Positions 50,906-60,878 are shown, counted from the first letter of the stretch. The stretch is DNA of 64,000 nt from Enterobacter kobei (GCF_018323985.1 NZ_AP024590.1:1364001-1428000); one strand, 5' to 3'. The notes: generated by a model from the letters alone, not told the origin. Made by a program: numbers and translations.

Positions 50906-51043
50906 TTCCCCTCACCCTAACCCTCTCCCGGGGGGAGAGGGAACCGATCGCGGACTTCCTTCCCCCTCGCCCCGGGGGTGAGAGGGAACGATCGCAGACT
51001 TCCTTCCCCCTCTCCCTGGGGAGAGGGCCGGGGTGAGGGGGGA
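50906..51043. repeat. Cluster of three CCCTC-family palindromes
   Basis: Three successive arms, CCCTCTCCCGGGGGGAGAGGG, CCCCCTCGCCCCGGGGGTGAG and CCCTCTCCCTGGGGAGAGGG, are separated by two nearly identical spacers (CGATCGC.GACTTCCTTCCC). The repeats fill most of the 311-base gap between dedD and cvpA; the rest holds the PurR site and the cvpA promoter region. No gene was recognised there. Confidence 0.85.
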
Positions 51044-51142
51044 GAAAAATGCACAAAAACCCCGCCCGCAGAGGCCTGGCTTGTGCTGGCGTTGAAGATT
51101 TTTTCAGCGCCATTTTTATTTACGCGCGGGAAGGAAATCCCT

Positions 51143-51158
51143 ACGCAAACGTTTTCTT
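51143..51158 (+). promoter_or_regulatory. PurR operator upstream of cvpA-purF
   Basis: ACGCAAACGTTTTCTT is a full match to the purine repressor consensus ACGCAAACGTTTTCKT and lies 57 bases before the cvpA start, as in E. coli. Confidence 0.95.
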
Positions 51159-51214
51159 TTTCTGTTAGAATTCGCCCCGAACTGGACGACAGGGCGATTA
51201 ATCGTGGGACACAT

Positions 51215-51703
51215 ATGGTCTGGATTGATTACGCCATCATCGCGGTAATTGGTTTTTCCTGTCTGGTTAGCCTTATCCGTGGCTTTGTTCGTGAAGCGTT
51301 ATCGCTGGTGACATGGGGTTGTGCTTTCTTTGTCGCCAGTCATTACTACACTTACCTGTCAGTCTGGTTCACGGGCTTTGAAGACGAACTGGTTCGAAAT
51401 GGGATTGCTATCGCGGTGCTGTTTATCGCGACGCTTATCGTCGGCGCTATTGTTAACTACGTTATCAGTACGCTTGTCGAGAAAACCGGCCTGTCGGGTA
51501 CTGACCGGGTATTGGGGATTTGCTTCGGTGCGCTGCGCGGTGCGCTGATTGTCGCCGCCATTCTGTTCTTTCTCGATACCTTTACCGGCTTTTCCAAAAG
51601 CGAAGACTGGCAAAAGTCGCAGCTGATCCCGCAGTTTAGTTTTATCATCAGGTGGTTCTTTGACTATCTGCAAAGCTCGTCAAGTTTCTTGCCCAGGGCG
51701 TAA
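51215..51703 (+). CDS. cvpA: Colicin V production protein CvpA
   Basis: Inner-membrane protein of 162 residues, the E. coli length, with about four hydrophobic helices. It is needed for colicin V production and, in enteric pathogens, resistance to bile salts; its biochemistry is unknown. The ATG at 51215 (MVWIDYAIIAVIGF) is the family start; a longer frame from 50978 crosses the repeats and the PurR site. It shares the PurR-controlled transcript with purF, 33 bases downstream. Confidence 0.95.
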   Translation: MVWIDYAIIAVIGFSCLVSLIRGFVREALSLVTWGCAFFVASHYYTYLSVWFTGFEDELVRNGIAIAVLFIATLIVGAIVNYVISTLVEKTGLSGTDRVLGICFGALRGALIVAAILFFLDTFTGFSKSEDWQKSQLIPQFSFIIRWFFDYLQSSSSFLPRA

Positions 51704-51736
51704 GTCCTGAGATGTGGCTTAACGAGGAATATACGT

Positions 51737-53254
51737 ATGTGCGGTATTGTCGGTATCGCCGGTTTCATGCCGGTTAACCAGTCGATTTATGATGCATTGT
51801 CGGTGTTGCAACACCGTGGTCAGGACGCCGCAGGCATTATCACCATTGATGAGCTTAACTGCTTCCGTTTGCGTAAAGCCAACGGCATGGTGAACGATGT
51901 ATTTGAAGCCCGCCATATGCAGCGCCTGCAGGGAAACATGGGTATTGGCCATGTGCGTTACCCAACTGCGGGCAGCTCCAGCGCTTCAGAAGCGCAGCCT
52001 TTTTACGTTAACTCGCCGTACGGTATCACGCTTGCCCATAACGGCAACCTGACCAACGCCCACGAGTTGCGTAAGCGTCTGTTCGAAGAAAAACGCCGTC
52101 ACATTAACACCACCTCCGATTCTGAAATCCTGCTCAATATTTTTGCCAGCGAGCTGGATAACTTCCGCCACTACCCGTTAGAAGCGGATAATATTTTTGC
52201 CGCCGTTGCCGCCACCAACCGTCAGATCCGCGGGGCCTATGCCTGCGTGGCGATGATCATCGGTCACGGTATGGTTGCCTTCCGCGATCCCAACGGTATT
52301 CGTCCGCTGGTGCTCGGTAAACGCGATCTCGCTGATGGCCGCACCGAATATATGGTGGCCTCTGAGAGCGTGGCCCTGGATACGCTGGGCTTCGAATTCC
52401 TGCGCGACGTGGCACCTGGCGAAGCGGTGTACATCACCGAAAAAGGCCAGCTGTATACCCGTCAGTGTGCGGAAAACCCGGTCAGCAATCCGTGCCTGTT
52501 TGAGTACGTCTATTTCTCCCGTCCGGATTCCTTTATCGATAAGATTTCCGTATACAGCGCACGCGTGAATATGGGTAAAAAGCTGGGCGAGAAAATTGCC
52601 CGCGAGTGGGAAGATCTGGATATTGACGTGGTCATCCCGATCCCGGAAACCTCCTGCGATATCGCACTGGAAATCGCCCGTATTCTGGATAAACCGTACC
52701 GCCAGGGCTTCGTGAAAAACCGTTACGTTGGCCGTACCTTTATCATGCCGGGTCAGCAACTGCGTCGTAAGTCCGTGCGCCGTAAGCTGAACGCCAACCG
52801 TGCGGAATTCCGTGACAAGAACGTCCTGCTGGTGGATGACTCCATCGTGCGTGGCACCACCTCTGAGCAAATCATCGAGATGGCCCGTGAAGCCGGGGCG
52901 AAAAAGGTGTACCTCGCCTCCGCCGCGCCGGAAATTCGCTTCCCGAACGTTTACGGCATCGATATGCCGACTGCCAACGAGCTGATTGCTCATGGTCGCG
53001 AAGTGGATGAAATCCGCCAGATCATCGGTGCTGACGGCCTGATTTTCCAGGATCTCACCGATCTGATCGACGCGGTGCGTGCTGAGAACCCGGATATTCA
53101 GCAGTTTGAATGCTCGGTGTTTAACGGCATCTACGTTACCAAAGACGTGGACCAGCAGTATCTGGACTATCTCGACGCGGTGCGTAACGACGATACCAAA
53201 GCGCTGCTGCGTCAGAACGAAGTGGAAAGCTTAGAGATGCATAACGAGGGGTAA
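51737..53254 (+). CDS. purF: Amidophosphoribosyltransferase PurF
   Basis: First committed enzyme of purine synthesis, making phosphoribosylamine from PRPP and glutamine. The 505 residues equal E. coli PurF. The N-terminal glutaminase nucleophile is Cys2 (MCGIVGIAG), with FGHV..type [11 protein letters not shown]. The phosphoribosyltransferase loop [14 protein letters not shown] is near residue 362. The gene follows cvpA in the PurR-controlled operon. Confidence 0.98.
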   Translation: MCGIVGIAGFMPVNQSIYDALSVLQHRGQDAAGIITIDELNCFRLRKANGMVNDVFEARHMQRLQGNMGIGHVRYPTAGSSSASEAQPFYVNSPYGITLAHNGNLTNAHELRKRLFEEKRRHINTTSDSEILLNIFASELDNFRHYPLEADNIFAAVAATNRQIRGAYACVAMIIGHGMVAFRDPNGIRPLVLGKRDLADGRTEYMVASESVALDTLGFEFLRDVAPGEAVYITEKGQLYTRQCAENPVSNPCLFEYVYFSRPDSFIDKISVYSARVNMGKKLGEKIAREWEDLDIDVVIPIPETSCDIALEIARILDKPYRQGFVKNRYVGRTFIMPGQQLRRKSVRRKLNANRAEFRDKNVLLVDDSIVRGTTSEQIIEMAREAGAKKVYLASAAPEIRFPNVYGIDMPTANELIAHGREVDEIRQIIGADGLIFQDLTDLIDAVRAENPDIQQFECSVFNGIYVTKDVDQQYLDYLDAVRNDDTKALLRQNEVESLEMHNEG

Positions 53255-53256
53255 CG

Positions 53257-53291
53257 CCCTCACCCCGGCCCTCTCCCTCAGGGAGAGGGCG
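53257..53291. repeat. CCCTC-family palindrome after purF
   Basis: CCCTCACCCCGGCCCTCTCC is followed by CTCAGGGAGAGGGC, giving a strong GCCCTCTCCCT / AGGGAGAGGGC hairpin between purF and ubiX. It may lower expression of ubiX from the purF transcript. Confidence 0.8.
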
Positions 53292-53351
53292 GTTGCAACT
53301 CCCGCCAAAATCCTGCAAAGTCCTCAGCAAATTAGCGAAAGGGCGATGGAC

Positions 53352-53933
53352 ATGAAACGACTCATAGTAGGGATCTCCGGGGCCAGCGGCGCCATTTACG
53401 GCGTGCGCTTATTACAGGTTCTGCGTGATGTTGCCGGGGTGGAAACCCATCTGGTGATGAGTAACGCCGCCCGCCAGACCCTGGCGCTGGAAACCGATCT
53501 CTCCCTTAAAGATGTGCAGGCGCTGGCGGATGTGGTCCATGACTCCCGCGATATAGCCGCTACCATTTCCTCTGGCTCGTTTAAAACCGCAGGCATGGTC
53601 ATTCTGCCGTGCTCGGTGAAAACCCTCTCCGGCATCGTACACAGTTATACCGACAGCCTGGTCACCCGCGCCGCTGACGTGGTGCTGAAAGAGCGCCGTC
53701 CGCTGGTGCTTTGTGTGCGTGAAACGCCGCTACACCTCGGGCATCTGCGCATCATGACGCAGGCCGCCGAAATGGGCGCGGTGATCATGCCGCCGGTGCC
53801 AGCTTTTTATCACCGTCCGCAGACGCTGGATGATGTGATTAACCAGACGGTGAATCGCGTGCTGGATCAGTTTGATATTGAACTGCCCGCCGATCTGTTC
53901 ATCCGCTGGCAGGGCGGGAATGCCTCAAAGTAG
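53352..53933 (+). CDS. ubiX: Flavin prenyltransferase UbiX
   Basis: Makes prenylated FMN, the cofactor of the ubiquinone decarboxylase UbiD. The 193 residues contain GISGASGAIYGVRLLQVL near the start, SSGSFKTAGMVILPCSVKTL, and RPLVLCVRETPLHLGHL. ATG 53352 gives MKRLIVGISG; an in-frame ATG at 53346 would add two residues. A weak hairpin TGCCCC-GTTAA-GGGGCA follows at 53939-53955. Confidence 0.96.
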   Translation: MKRLIVGISGASGAIYGVRLLQVLRDVAGVETHLVMSNAARQTLALETDLSLKDVQALADVVHDSRDIAATISSGSFKTAGMVILPCSVKTLSGIVHSYTDSLVTRAADVVLKERRPLVLCVRETPLHLGHLRIMTQAAEMGAVIMPPVPAFYHRPQTLDDVINQTVNRVLDQFDIELPADLFIRWQGGNASK

Positions 53934-53938
53934 TGCGC

Positions 53939-53955
53939 TGCCCCGTTAAGGGGCA
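53939..53955 (+). terminator. Weak terminator-like hairpin after ubiX
   Basis: TGCCCC-GTTAA-GGGGCA is a 6-base-pair stem with only ATTCT after it. It is plausible but weak. Confidence 0.4.
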
Positions 53956-54109
53956 ATTCTGCAAGCGCGATCATATCCTCAACATTTAATCCCCGTTTTC
54001 GGTTTGTAACACGCGAGTGTGTCCGGCAGACCTGCTATCTTTCACTGTGACGTCAATATTGCAACCTTTTGTTAACATACTCAACGCGCTAAATCGCAGC
54101 GGCAGCAAA

Positions 54110-54126
54110 CTGGCATAAGACATGCA
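54110..54126 (+). promoter_or_regulatory. Sigma-54 promoter of argT
   Basis: CTGGCATAAGACATGCA has the GG (-24) and GC (-12) elements exactly ten bases apart, the sigma-54 spacing. A nitrogen-regulated sigma-54 promoter before argT is known in Salmonella. The start of transcription would lie about 60 bases before the ATG. NtrC sites were not recognised. Confidence 0.75.
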
Positions 54127-54196
54127 AGCATTGACGGGTAGCAAACACACAACACAACGCAATACATAATAAAATCAGAAAACTTGAGGGGAATGT

Positions 54197-54979
54197 ATGA
54201 AGAAGACGGTTGTTGCTCTGTCTTTACTGCTGGGACTGTCCGGCATCGCCAGCGTCAACGCTGCACTGCCGCAGACCGTGCGCATTGGTACGGATGCCAC
54301 CTACGCGCCATTCTCATCCAAGGATGCGAAAGGGGATTTTGTCGGTTTTGATATCGATCTCGGCAACGCGATGTGCTCCCGCATCAAAGTGAAATGCACC
54401 TGGGTTGGCAGCGATTTTGATGCGCTGATCCCATCCCTTAAAGCGAAGAAAATCGATGCGATTATCTCTTCGCTGTCGATCACCGAAAAACGCCTGCAGG
54501 AGATCGCTTTCTCCCAGCCGCTGTACGCCGCTAATGCCCGTCTGATCGCGGTGAAAGGCTCGCCGATCCAGCCGACTCCCGAATCGCTGAAAGGTAAACA
54601 TGTAGGCGTGCTGCAAGGCTCCACGCAGGAAGCCTATGCTAACGACAACTGGCGCAGCAAAGGCGTCGACGTTGTGTCATACCAGAACCAGGATCTGATC
54701 TACTCCGATCTGACAGCGGGCCGTATTGATGCCGCTTTCCAGGATGAAGTCGCCGCCAGCGAAGGCTTCCTCAAGCAGCCCGCAGGCAAAACCTTTGATT
54801 TCGCTGGCGCATCAGTGAAAGACAAAAAATACTTTGGTGACGGCACCGGTATTGGTCTGCGCAAAGACGATGCCGAGCTGAAAGCCGCTTTCGATAAAGC
54901 CTTCGATGAGATCCGCAAAGACGGCACCTACGACAAGCTGGCGAAGAAATACTTCAACTTTAACGTCTACGGTGACTAA
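54197..54979 (+). CDS. argT: Lysine/arginine/ornithine-binding periplasmic protein ArgT
   Basis: Periplasmic protein of 260 residues that feeds basic amino acids to the HisQMP2 importer. The signal peptide ([22 protein letters not shown]) ends before [20 protein letters not shown]. The SBP_bac_3 motifs [32 protein letters not shown] and [15 protein letters not shown] are as in HisJ. It is a paralogue of hisJ next to it and lies behind a sigma-54-type promoter. Confidence 0.96.
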   Translation: MKKTVVALSLLLGLSGIASVNAALPQTVRIGTDATYAPFSSKDAKGDFVGFDIDLGNAMCSRIKVKCTWVGSDFDALIPSLKAKKIDAIISSLSITEKRLQEIAFSQPLYAANARLIAVKGSPIQPTPESLKGKHVGVLQGSTQEAYANDNWRSKGVDVVSYQNQDLIYSDLTAGRIDAAFQDEVAASEGFLKQPAGKTFDFAGASVKDKKYFGDGTGIGLRKDDAELKAAFDKAFDEIRKDGTYDKLAKKYFNFNVYGD

Positions 54980-55007
54980 GTCTTGATGCGCCGTGGTGCA
55001 TAACTTT

Positions 55008-55058
55008 CATGAATGCCTCAGCGTGGTGCAACACGCGCACTGTACTGGGGCATTCATG
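55008..55058 (+). other. Long inverted repeat between argT and hisJ
   Basis: CATGAATGCCTCAG pairs with CTGGGGCATTCATG over 14 positions with one G-U pair and a 23-base loop. It follows the argT stop by 28 bases. It could terminate or stabilise argT mRNA and limit readthrough into hisJ. Confidence 0.6.
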
Positions 55059-55196
55059 CATAGTTAAGCAAAAGAGATGCAAAAAAAAGCGTGACCTGTG
55101 ACAGAATATTTTGCCTTGCCGGGGCGAACAGTGGCACGATACCAGCGTTCTTCATTTTATAAATCCCGTAGAAAAGACAGGCTGTTGAGGATAAAT

Positions 55197-55979
55197 ATGA
55201 AAAAACTGGTGTTATCTCTTTCTCTGGTGTTCGCTGTTTCGAGTATCTCTGGCGCATTCGCTGCACTTCCGCAAAAACTCCGTATCGGTACCGATCCGAC
55301 TTACGCACCTTTTGAATCAAAAAATGCACAAGGTGAATTGGTTGGATTCGACATCGATCTGGCAAAAGAACTCTGTAAACGTATTAATACGCAATGTACC
55401 TTCATTGAGAACCCGCTTGATGCGCTGATCCCGTCGCTGAAAGCGAAGAAAATCGACGCCATTATGTCGTCGCTGTCGATCACCGAAAAACGTCAGCAGG
55501 AAATTGCTTTCACCGACAAGCTCTATGCAGCGGATTCCCGTCTGGTGGTGGCAAAAAATTCTGACATCGTGCCGGATCTGGCGACGCTTACGGGTAAACG
55601 TGTTGGTGTATTGCAGGGCACGACTCAGGAAACTTACGGTAACGTGCACTGGGCGCCGAAAGGCGTGGAAATTGTCTCCTATCAGGGGCAGGACAATATC
55701 TATGCTGACCTGACCGCAGGTCGTATTGACGCCGCGTTCCAGGATGAAGTTGCTGCCAGCGAAGGTTTCCTGAAAACGAAGGTTGGGGCAGATTACAAAT
55801 TCGGCGGCCCGTCAGTAAAAGATGAAAAACTGTTTGGCGTCGGCACCGGTATGGGCGTGCGCAAAGATGACACTGAACTGCGTGAGGCGCTGAACAAGGC
55901 GTTCGCCGAGATGCGCGCTGACGGCGCCTACGAAAAACTGGCGAAGAAGTATTTTGATTTTGATGTTTACGGTGGCTGA
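55197..55979 (+). CDS. hisJ: Histidine-binding periplasmic protein HisJ
   Basis: Periplasmic histidine receptor of 260 residues for HisQMP2. The signal peptide [22 protein letters not shown] precedes [20 protein letters not shown]. The ligand-fold motifs mirror those of ArgT, with Leu120-type differences. The ATG at 55197 is the family start; a frame from 55098 has no signal peptide at its start and is rejected. A REP element separates it from hisQ. Confidence 0.96.
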   Translation: MKKLVLSLSLVFAVSSISGAFAALPQKLRIGTDPTYAPFESKNAQGELVGFDIDLAKELCKRINTQCTFIENPLDALIPSLKAKKIDAIMSSLSITEKRQQEIAFTDKLYAADSRLVVAKNSDIVPDLATLTGKRVGVLQGTTQETYGNVHWAPKGVEIVSYQGQDNIYADLTAGRIDAAFQDEVAASEGFLKTKVGADYKFGGPSVKDEKLFGVGTGMGVRKDDTELREALNKAFAEMRADGAYEKLAKKYFDFDVYGG

Positions 55980-56027
55980 TCGCTATCAGGGTACATAAAG
56001 CCCATAGATTGTTGACCGATAATTGAG

Positions 56028-56114
56028 TGCCGGATGGTGACGCTAAAGCGTCTTATCCGGCCTACGAGGTGGCAAAAGTTGTAGGCCGGATAAGGCGAAG
56101 CCGCCATCCGGCAA
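56028..56114. repeat. REP/BIME element between hisJ and hisQ
   Basis: TGCCGGATGGTGACGC faces GGCGAAGCCGCCATCCGGCA, with inner TTATCCGGCCTAC and GTAGGCCGGATAA arms: a classical E. coli-type paired REP. A REP at this operon position was among the first described, in Salmonella, where it protects upstream hisJ mRNA. It is of a different subtype from the elements at 6484 and 27425. Confidence 0.95.
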
Positions 56115-56168
56115 AAAAGGTCAACACCCTCAAAAGAGGCTTATTACTCACTACACAGGGCAGATTGC

Positions 56169-56855
56169 ATGCTGTACGGTTTTTCTCAGGTAATTTTACA
56201 CGGCGCTCTTGTCACCCTGGAGCTGGCGCTCAGCTCGGTGGTGCTGGCAGTGGCGATTGGTCTGGCAGGGGCCGGGGGCAAGCTTTCCGGCAACCGCCTG
56301 CTGCGCATCCTTTTCGAAGGCTATACCACGCTTATTCGTGGCGTGCCGGATCTCGTACTGATGCTGCTGATCTTCTACGGTCTGCAAATTGCCATCAACA
56401 GCGTGACTGAAGCGATTGGCATGGGGCAGATCGATATCGATCCGATGGTGGCGGGTATCATCACCCTCGGCTTTATCTACGGCGCTTATTTTACCGAAAC
56501 CTTCCGTGGCGCTTTTATGGCGGTGCCGAGAGGGCATATCGAGGCGGCCACCGCGTTCGGCTTTACCGGATCGCAAATCTTTCGCCGCATTCTCTTCCCG
56601 GCGATGATGCGCTACGCGCTGCCCGGCATCGGTAACAACTGGCAGGTTATTTTGAAAGCCACCGCGCTGGTGTCGCTGCTCGGGCTGGAAGACGTGGTGA
56701 AAGCCACGCAGCTGGCCGGTAAAAGCACCTGGGAGCCGTTCTATTTCGCGGTAGTGTGTGGGCTAATTTATCTGGTGTTTACCACCGTCTCCAATGGTGT
56801 GCTGCTTCTGCTCGAACGTCGCTACTCCGTGGGTGTGAAGAGGGCTGACCTGTGA
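56169..56855 (+). CDS. hisQ: Histidine ABC transporter permease HisQ
   Basis: Inner-membrane permease of 228 residues for histidine and, with ArgT, basic amino acids. About five hydrophobic helices, the GVPDLVLMLLIFYGLQ segment and the coupling loop EAATAFGFTGSQIFRRILFPAMMRYALPG are visible. Its stop overlaps the hisM GTG by 4 bases. Confidence 0.97.
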   Translation: MLYGFSQVILHGALVTLELALSSVVLAVAIGLAGAGGKLSGNRLLRILFEGYTTLIRGVPDLVLMLLIFYGLQIAINSVTEAIGMGQIDIDPMVAGIITLGFIYGAYFTETFRGAFMAVPRGHIEAATAFGFTGSQIFRRILFPAMMRYALPGIGNNWQVILKATALVSLLGLEDVVKATQLAGKSTWEPFYFAVVCGLIYLVFTTVSNGVLLLLERRYSVGVKRADL

Positions 56856-57568
56856 TCGAGATTATTCAGGAGTACTGGCAATCCCTGTTGTGGACGGACG
56901 GCTATCGCTTAACGGGTGTCGCGATCACGCTGTGGCTGTTGATCTCGTCCGTCGTGATGGGCGGCATTCTGGCGCTGTTTCTGGCTATCGGGCGCGTCTC
57001 CAGCAACAAATTTGTCTGCTTCCCGATCTGGCTGTTCACCTATATTTTCCGCGGCACACCGCTGTATGTGCAGCTGCTGGTGTTCTATTCCGGGATGTAC
57101 ACGCTGGAAGTGGTGAAGGGAACGGAGCTGCTGAACGCCTTTTTCCGCAGTGGTCTGAACTGTACGGTGCTGGCGCTGACGCTGAACACCTGCGCCTACA
57201 CCACCGAGATTTTCGCCGGGGCGATCCGCTCGGTGCCGCACGGGGAAATTGAAGCGGCGCGGGCATACGGTTTTTCCTCGGTAAAAATGTATCGCTGCAT
57301 CATTCTGCCGTCGGCGCTGCGTATTGCGCTGCCCGCCTACAGCAATGAAGTGATCCTGATGCTGCACTCCACCGCGCTGGCTTTTACCGCCACCGTGCCT
57401 GATCTGCTGAAGATTGCCCGTGACATTAACTCGGCGACCTACCAGCCCTTTACCGCCTTTGGGCTGGCGGCGGTGCTGTATCTGATTATTTCTTATGTGC
57501 TGATCAGTCTGTTCCGCAAGGCGGAAAAACGCTGGTTGCAGCATGTGAAACCTTCTTCGACGCACTGA
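56852..57568 (+). CDS. hisM: Histidine ABC transporter permease HisM
   Basis: Partner permease of HisQ, 238 residues, with the [21 protein letters not shown] segment and coupling loop [24 protein letters not shown]. The GTG at 56852 overlaps the hisQ stop as GTGA. hisP follows after 7 bases. Confidence 0.97.
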   Translation: MIEIIQEYWQSLLWTDGYRLTGVAITLWLLISSVVMGGILALFLAIGRVSSNKFVCFPIWLFTYIFRGTPLYVQLLVFYSGMYTLEVVKGTELLNAFFRSGLNCTVLALTLNTCAYTTEIFAGAIRSVPHGEIEAARAYGFSSVKMYRCIILPSALRIALPAYSNEVILMLHSTALAFTATVPDLLKIARDINSATYQPFTAFGLAAVLYLIISYVLISLFRKAEKRWLQHVKPSSTH

Positions 57569-57575
57569 GAATACG

Positions 57576-58349
57576 ATGTCTGAGAACAAACTAAACGTTA
57601 CCGATTTACACAAACACTACGGCGAACACGAAGTGCTGAAAGGCGTCTCGTTGAAGGCGAATGCGGGCGATGTGATCACCATTATCGGCTCCTCCGGCTC
57701 CGGTAAAAGTACCTTTTTGCGCTGCATTAACTTCCTCGAAAAACCGAGTGAAGGGACGATCGTGGTCAGCGGTCAGAACATCACGCTGGTGCGGGATAAA
57801 GACGGTCAGCTTAAAGTGGCCGATAAAAATCAGCTGCGCCTGCTGCGTACCCGTCTGACCATGGTGTTCCAGCACTTCAACCTGTGGAGCCACATGACGG
57901 TGCTGGAAAACGTCATGGAAGCGCCGATTCAGGTGCTGGGCCTCAGCAAGCAGGAATCCCGCGAGCGGGCAGTGAAATATCTGGCGAAAGTCGGCATCGA
58001 CGAGCGCGCTCAGGGGAAATACCCGGTGCATCTGTCCGGCGGTCAGCAGCAGCGTGTTTCCATCGCCCGCGCGCTGGCGATGGAGCCGGAAGTGTTACTG
58101 TTTGATGAGCCAACTTCGGCGCTGGATCCGGAGCTGGTGGGCGAAGTGCTGCGCATCATGCAGCAACTGGCGGAAGAGGGCAAAACCATGGTCGTGGTCA
58201 CCCACGAAATGGGCTTTGCCCGCCACGTATCTTCCCACGTGATTTTCCTGCATCAGGGGAAAATTGAAGAAGAGGGCACGCCTGCCGAGCTGTTCGACAA
58301 TCCGAAAAGCCCGCGTTTGCAGCAGTTCCTTAAGGGATCGCTGAAGTAA
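57576..58349 (+). CDS. hisP: Histidine ABC transporter ATPase HisP
   Basis: ATPase of 257 residues that powers HisQM. Walker [10 protein letters not shown] is near residue 38, the signature [15 protein letters not shown] near 153, Walker [13 protein letters not shown] and the switch His in VVTHEMGFA. The 257-residue length equals the enteric HisP family. It closes the hisJQMP operon. Confidence 0.98.
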   Translation: MSENKLNVTDLHKHYGEHEVLKGVSLKANAGDVITIIGSSGSGKSTFLRCINFLEKPSEGTIVVSGQNITLVRDKDGQLKVADKNQLRLLRTRLTMVFQHFNLWSHMTVLENVMEAPIQVLGLSKQESRERAVKYLAKVGIDERAQGKYPVHLSGGQQQRVSIARALAMEPEVLLFDEPTSALDPELVGEVLRIMQQLAEEGKTMVVVTHEMGFARHVSSHVIFLHQGKIEEEGTPAELFDNPKSPRLQQFLKGSLK

Positions 58350-58354
58350 TCCTG

Positions 58355-58379
58355 GCCCCTCATCCTGTGGGTGAGGGGC
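58355..58379. terminator. Hairpin between hisP and GNAT gene
   Basis: GCCCCTCA and TGAGGGGC enclose a nine-base loop between convergent stops. A bidirectional terminator is likely; the sequence also resembles a short CCCTC-family palindrome. Confidence 0.7.
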
Positions 58380-58904
58380 TTATTTAAAATCCGCCCGCTC
58401 AAGACGATACACGCAGTCGTCATGAAACACGCCGTTCACCCGATACACCTTAGGCAGCACATCCGTCTGCACAAACCCCAGCTTTTCCAGCACCCGCTGC
58501 GATGCGCGGTTTTCCGCCAGCACATACGCATTCAACGCCGTCACGCCGGTCTGCGCAAAGGCATACTCACACAGCGCCCGTAACGCTTCGCTGGCGATGC
58601 CCTGACCCTGCGCGTCGCTTACCACGCTGTAGCCGACATCCGCCTCCAGCGGATTTTGCGAGCTGATACGCAGCCCGAGATCGCCGAGCGGCGTTTCATC
58701 GTTATGGCGGCGGATCACAAAGGCGCCGGAGTTATTCAGCCGGGTGAAAAACACACGGCGCACGTCTTCCTCGGCGGCAATATCCGCCATGTAGCGCATA
58801 TTATCGGGATCCTGACGCAGACGTAAAAAGAACGGCCAGTCGCTTTCCTGAAAGGTGGAAAGCGTCAGCCGCGGGGTGGTGAGGGTGACCATAATCGGCG
58901 TCAT
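58380..58904 (-). CDS. GNAT-family N-acetyltransferase (RimJ/RimL type)
   Basis: A 174-residue acetyltransferase of the type that acts on N-termini, small amines or antibiotics; substrate unknown. The family start LTTPRLTLSTFQESDWPFFLRL, the GYSVVSDAQGQGIASEALRAL segment with the acetyl-CoA loop QGQGIASEA, and NRASQRVLEKLGF are seen. The stop lies just after a hairpin shared with hisP. The TAA of the SDR gene yfcH precedes it on the same strand by three bases. Confidence 0.9.
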   Translation of the reverse strand: MTPIMVTLTTPRLTLSTFQESDWPFFLRLRQDPDNMRYMADIAAEEDVRRVFFTRLNNSGAFVIRRHNDETPLGDLGLRISSQNPLEADVGYSVVSDAQGQGIASEALRALCEYAFAQTGVTALNAYVLAENRASQRVLEKLGFVQTDVLPKVYRVNGVFHDDCVYRLERADFK

Positions 58905-58907
58905 TAT

Positions 58908-59801
58908 TTAGCGCACCACGTCTGCCAGCGCGTCTTCCAGCTCAAACCAGCGGAAGCCGAAACCGGACTCTTCGAGGCGTTTAGGTAGCGCCCGCTGGCC
59001 GCCCAGCACCAGCACTGCGGCTTCGCCCATCAGCAGGCGAATGGCGAAGGCCGGAGTGCGCACCAGCGTCGGGCGATGCAACACGTGCCCCAGCGCGTGA
59101 GCGAACTGTTCATTGTGCACCGGATAAGGTGAAACCATATTGAACGGGCCGCGCAGATCGTTATCCAGCAGCCACAGAATGCCGTTGACCATATCGTCGA
59201 TATGGATCCACGCGAGGTACTGCCGCCCGTTGCCAATTGGACCGCCAAGACCGGCACGAAACACCGGCAGCAGTTTTCCGAGGATGCCGCCTTTGGGCGC
59301 GAACACTACGCCGGTGCGCAGCAGGCAGACGCGGGTGGTCTCGCTCTGCGCGCCGCAGGCGATCTGCTCCCAGCGGGCGCAGAGCTTATGGGTAAATTCA
59401 TTGTGCGGCGGTTCGTCCTCCGTCACCACGACTTCCCCTAGATCACCGTAATAGCCGGTCGCCGAACCGGAAATCAGCACCGCGGGCGGCGTCTCGCTGG
59501 CGTTAATCAGGTCAACGAGTTTTTGGGTGATCGTCCAGCGGCTGTTGCACAGGCGCTGTTTTTGCGTCTCGCTCCAGCGCTTATCGGCGATGGGTTCACC
59601 CGCCAGATTGATCACCGCGTCGATATCGTTCAGATTGGTGCGATCGTGCAGCCCTTTCCACAGCGTCACGCGGGCGTCGACCTGCCCCTGCGCCTTGTGG
59701 GGGTTGCGGGTTACCACGGTCACGCTGTGCCCCAGTTCAAGCAAACGGGGAATAAGATGGCGACCAATAAGACCCGTGCCGCCGGTAATCAGAACCCTCA
59801 T
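58908..59801 (-). CDS. yfcH: SDR39U1-like NAD-dependent epimerase family protein YfcH
   Basis: Atypical short-chain dehydrogenase of 297 residues. The Rossmann loop [14 protein letters not shown] opens the protein. [24 protein letters not shown] and a DUF1731 C-terminal part ([16 protein letters not shown]) are typical of YfcH. Its enzymatic role is not established. It follows folX on the minus strand. Confidence 0.93.
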   Translation of the reverse strand: MRVLITGGTGLIGRHLIPRLLELGHSVTVVTRNPHKAQGQVDARVTLWKGLHDRTNLNDIDAVINLAGEPIADKRWSETQKQRLCNSRWTITQKLVDLINASETPPAVLISGSATGYYGDLGEVVVTEDEPPHNEFTHKLCARWEQIACGAQSETTRVCLLRTGVVFAPKGGILGKLLPVFRAGLGGPIGNGRQYLAWIHIDDMVNGILWLLDNDLRGPFNMVSPYPVHNEQFAHALGHVLHRPTLVRTPAFAIRLLMGEAAVLVLGGQRALPKRLEESGFGFRWFELEDALADVVR

Positions 59802-59819
59802 ACAACCTCCTGGTGACGC

Positions 59820-60182
59820 TCAGCGCTGCCAGCTCATGGTCATCGACACCGAGTCGGCGTAGCGCAGGGCGTGAAGTTTATCGATTTCTGCTTCAGCATA
59901 GGTCACCCAGTGATGTTCCCGCGCGATATCGAGCACGTCCTGGGTTAATTTTTCCAGCAAGAAGAAGCGATTATTCTCCACGTGCTGAATGATGCGTTTG
60001 GTGATGGTCCGGTAATTCAGCGCATCGTTGATGTCTTCGCTGGCGCGCGCTTTCTCCGCCGGATAGTGGATCTCCACGTTGATCACGATGTCCTGTCGGT
60101 TCGCGATCTCTTCGTCTTTGATGCCGATAAATGTCCTCAGGCGCAGGTTTTTTATACGAATGACAGCATCAGGTTGCGGCAT
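59820..60182 (-). CDS. folX: Dihydroneopterin triphosphate 2'-epimerase FolX
   Basis: Converts dihydroneopterin triphosphate to its monapterin isomer, part of tetrahydromonapterin synthesis. It has 120 residues, with [38 protein letters not shown] and the closing [12 protein letters not shown]. The ATG at 60182 has GGAGGAG upstream; the longer open frame to 60218 includes that ribosome site and is rejected. Confidence 0.96.
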   Translation of the reverse strand: MPQPDAVIRIKNLRLRTFIGIKDEEIANRQDIVINVEIHYPAEKARASEDINDALNYRTITKRIIQHVENNRFFLLEKLTQDVLDIAREHHWVTYAEAEIDKLHALRYADSVSMTMSWQR

Positions 60183-60248
60183 GGAACAACTCCTCCTTGT
60201 AGTGAATCGCTCCATCATACACGAGGTTTATTGCCGCTCGCAGTGGCC

Positions 60249-60878
60249 CTATAGCAGCTGCGCTTTTTGCATGGCCCGTTGCGTAGCCGGACGATTGTGA
60301 ATGCGTTCAAACCAGTTATTCACCGCCGGATAAGTCTGTAAATCAATGCGCTGGCGTTCATGGCTGTTGACCCACGGCCAGGCGGCGAGATCCGCAATGC
60401 TGTAATGTTCGCCGCCAAGCCAGGGCACCGTCTCCAGACGTTTATTGAGCACGTTATACAGCCGCTGGGTTTCCACCTGATAGCGCTCAATAGCGTAAGG
60501 TTCGGGTTTGGGGGCGAAGTGGTTGAAATGATGATTCTGCCCGAGCATCGGACCGAGGCCGCCTACCTGCCAGAACAGCCATTGCAGCGTGCGATGCCGC
60601 TCGCGCAGCTCACCGCTTAACAGCAGGCCGGTTTTCTCCGCCAGATAAAGCAGGATCTCGCCGGATTCGAACAGGCTTAGCGGCGGCCCGCCATCCGCCG
60701 GGGTGTGATCGACAATGGCGGGGATTTTATTATTCGGCGATATTTCCAGAAACTCGGCGCGGAACTGATCGCCTTTGCCGATATTTACCGGGATCAAACG
60801 ATAATCAAGTTCCGCCTCTTCCAGAAACAAGGTGATTTTGTGGCCGTTCGGCGTCGGGGCGTAATAGAGATCGATCAT
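60249..60878 (-). CDS. yfcG: Glutathione-dependent disulfide-bond oxidoreductase YfcG
   Basis: Nu-class glutathione S-transferase homologue of 209 residues with disulfide reductase activity in E. coli. MIDLYYAPTPNGHKITLFLEE is the start, with the substrate-site Thr and Asn; NNKIPAIVDH, and SLFESGEILLYLAEKTG make up the thioredoxin-like glutathione site. FWQVGGLGPMLGQNHHF is specific to YfcG. The ATG at 60878 is chosen by family match; the open frame to 60974 continues into the divergent gap. Confidence 0.94.
   Translation of the reverse strand: MIDLYYAPTPNGHKITLFLEEAELDYRLIPVNIGKGDQFRAEFLEISPNNKIPAIVDHTPADGGPPLSLFESGEILLYLAEKTGLLLSGELRERHRTLQWLFWQVGGLGPMLGQNHHFNHFAPKPEPYAIERYQVETQRLYNVLNKRLETVPWLGGEHYSIADLAAWPWVNSHERQRIDLQTYPAVNNWFERIHNRPATQRAMQKAQLL

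Noticed and set aside
50978..51214. An N-terminal extension of CvpA
   Set aside because: It would translate through palindromic repeats and the PurR operator.
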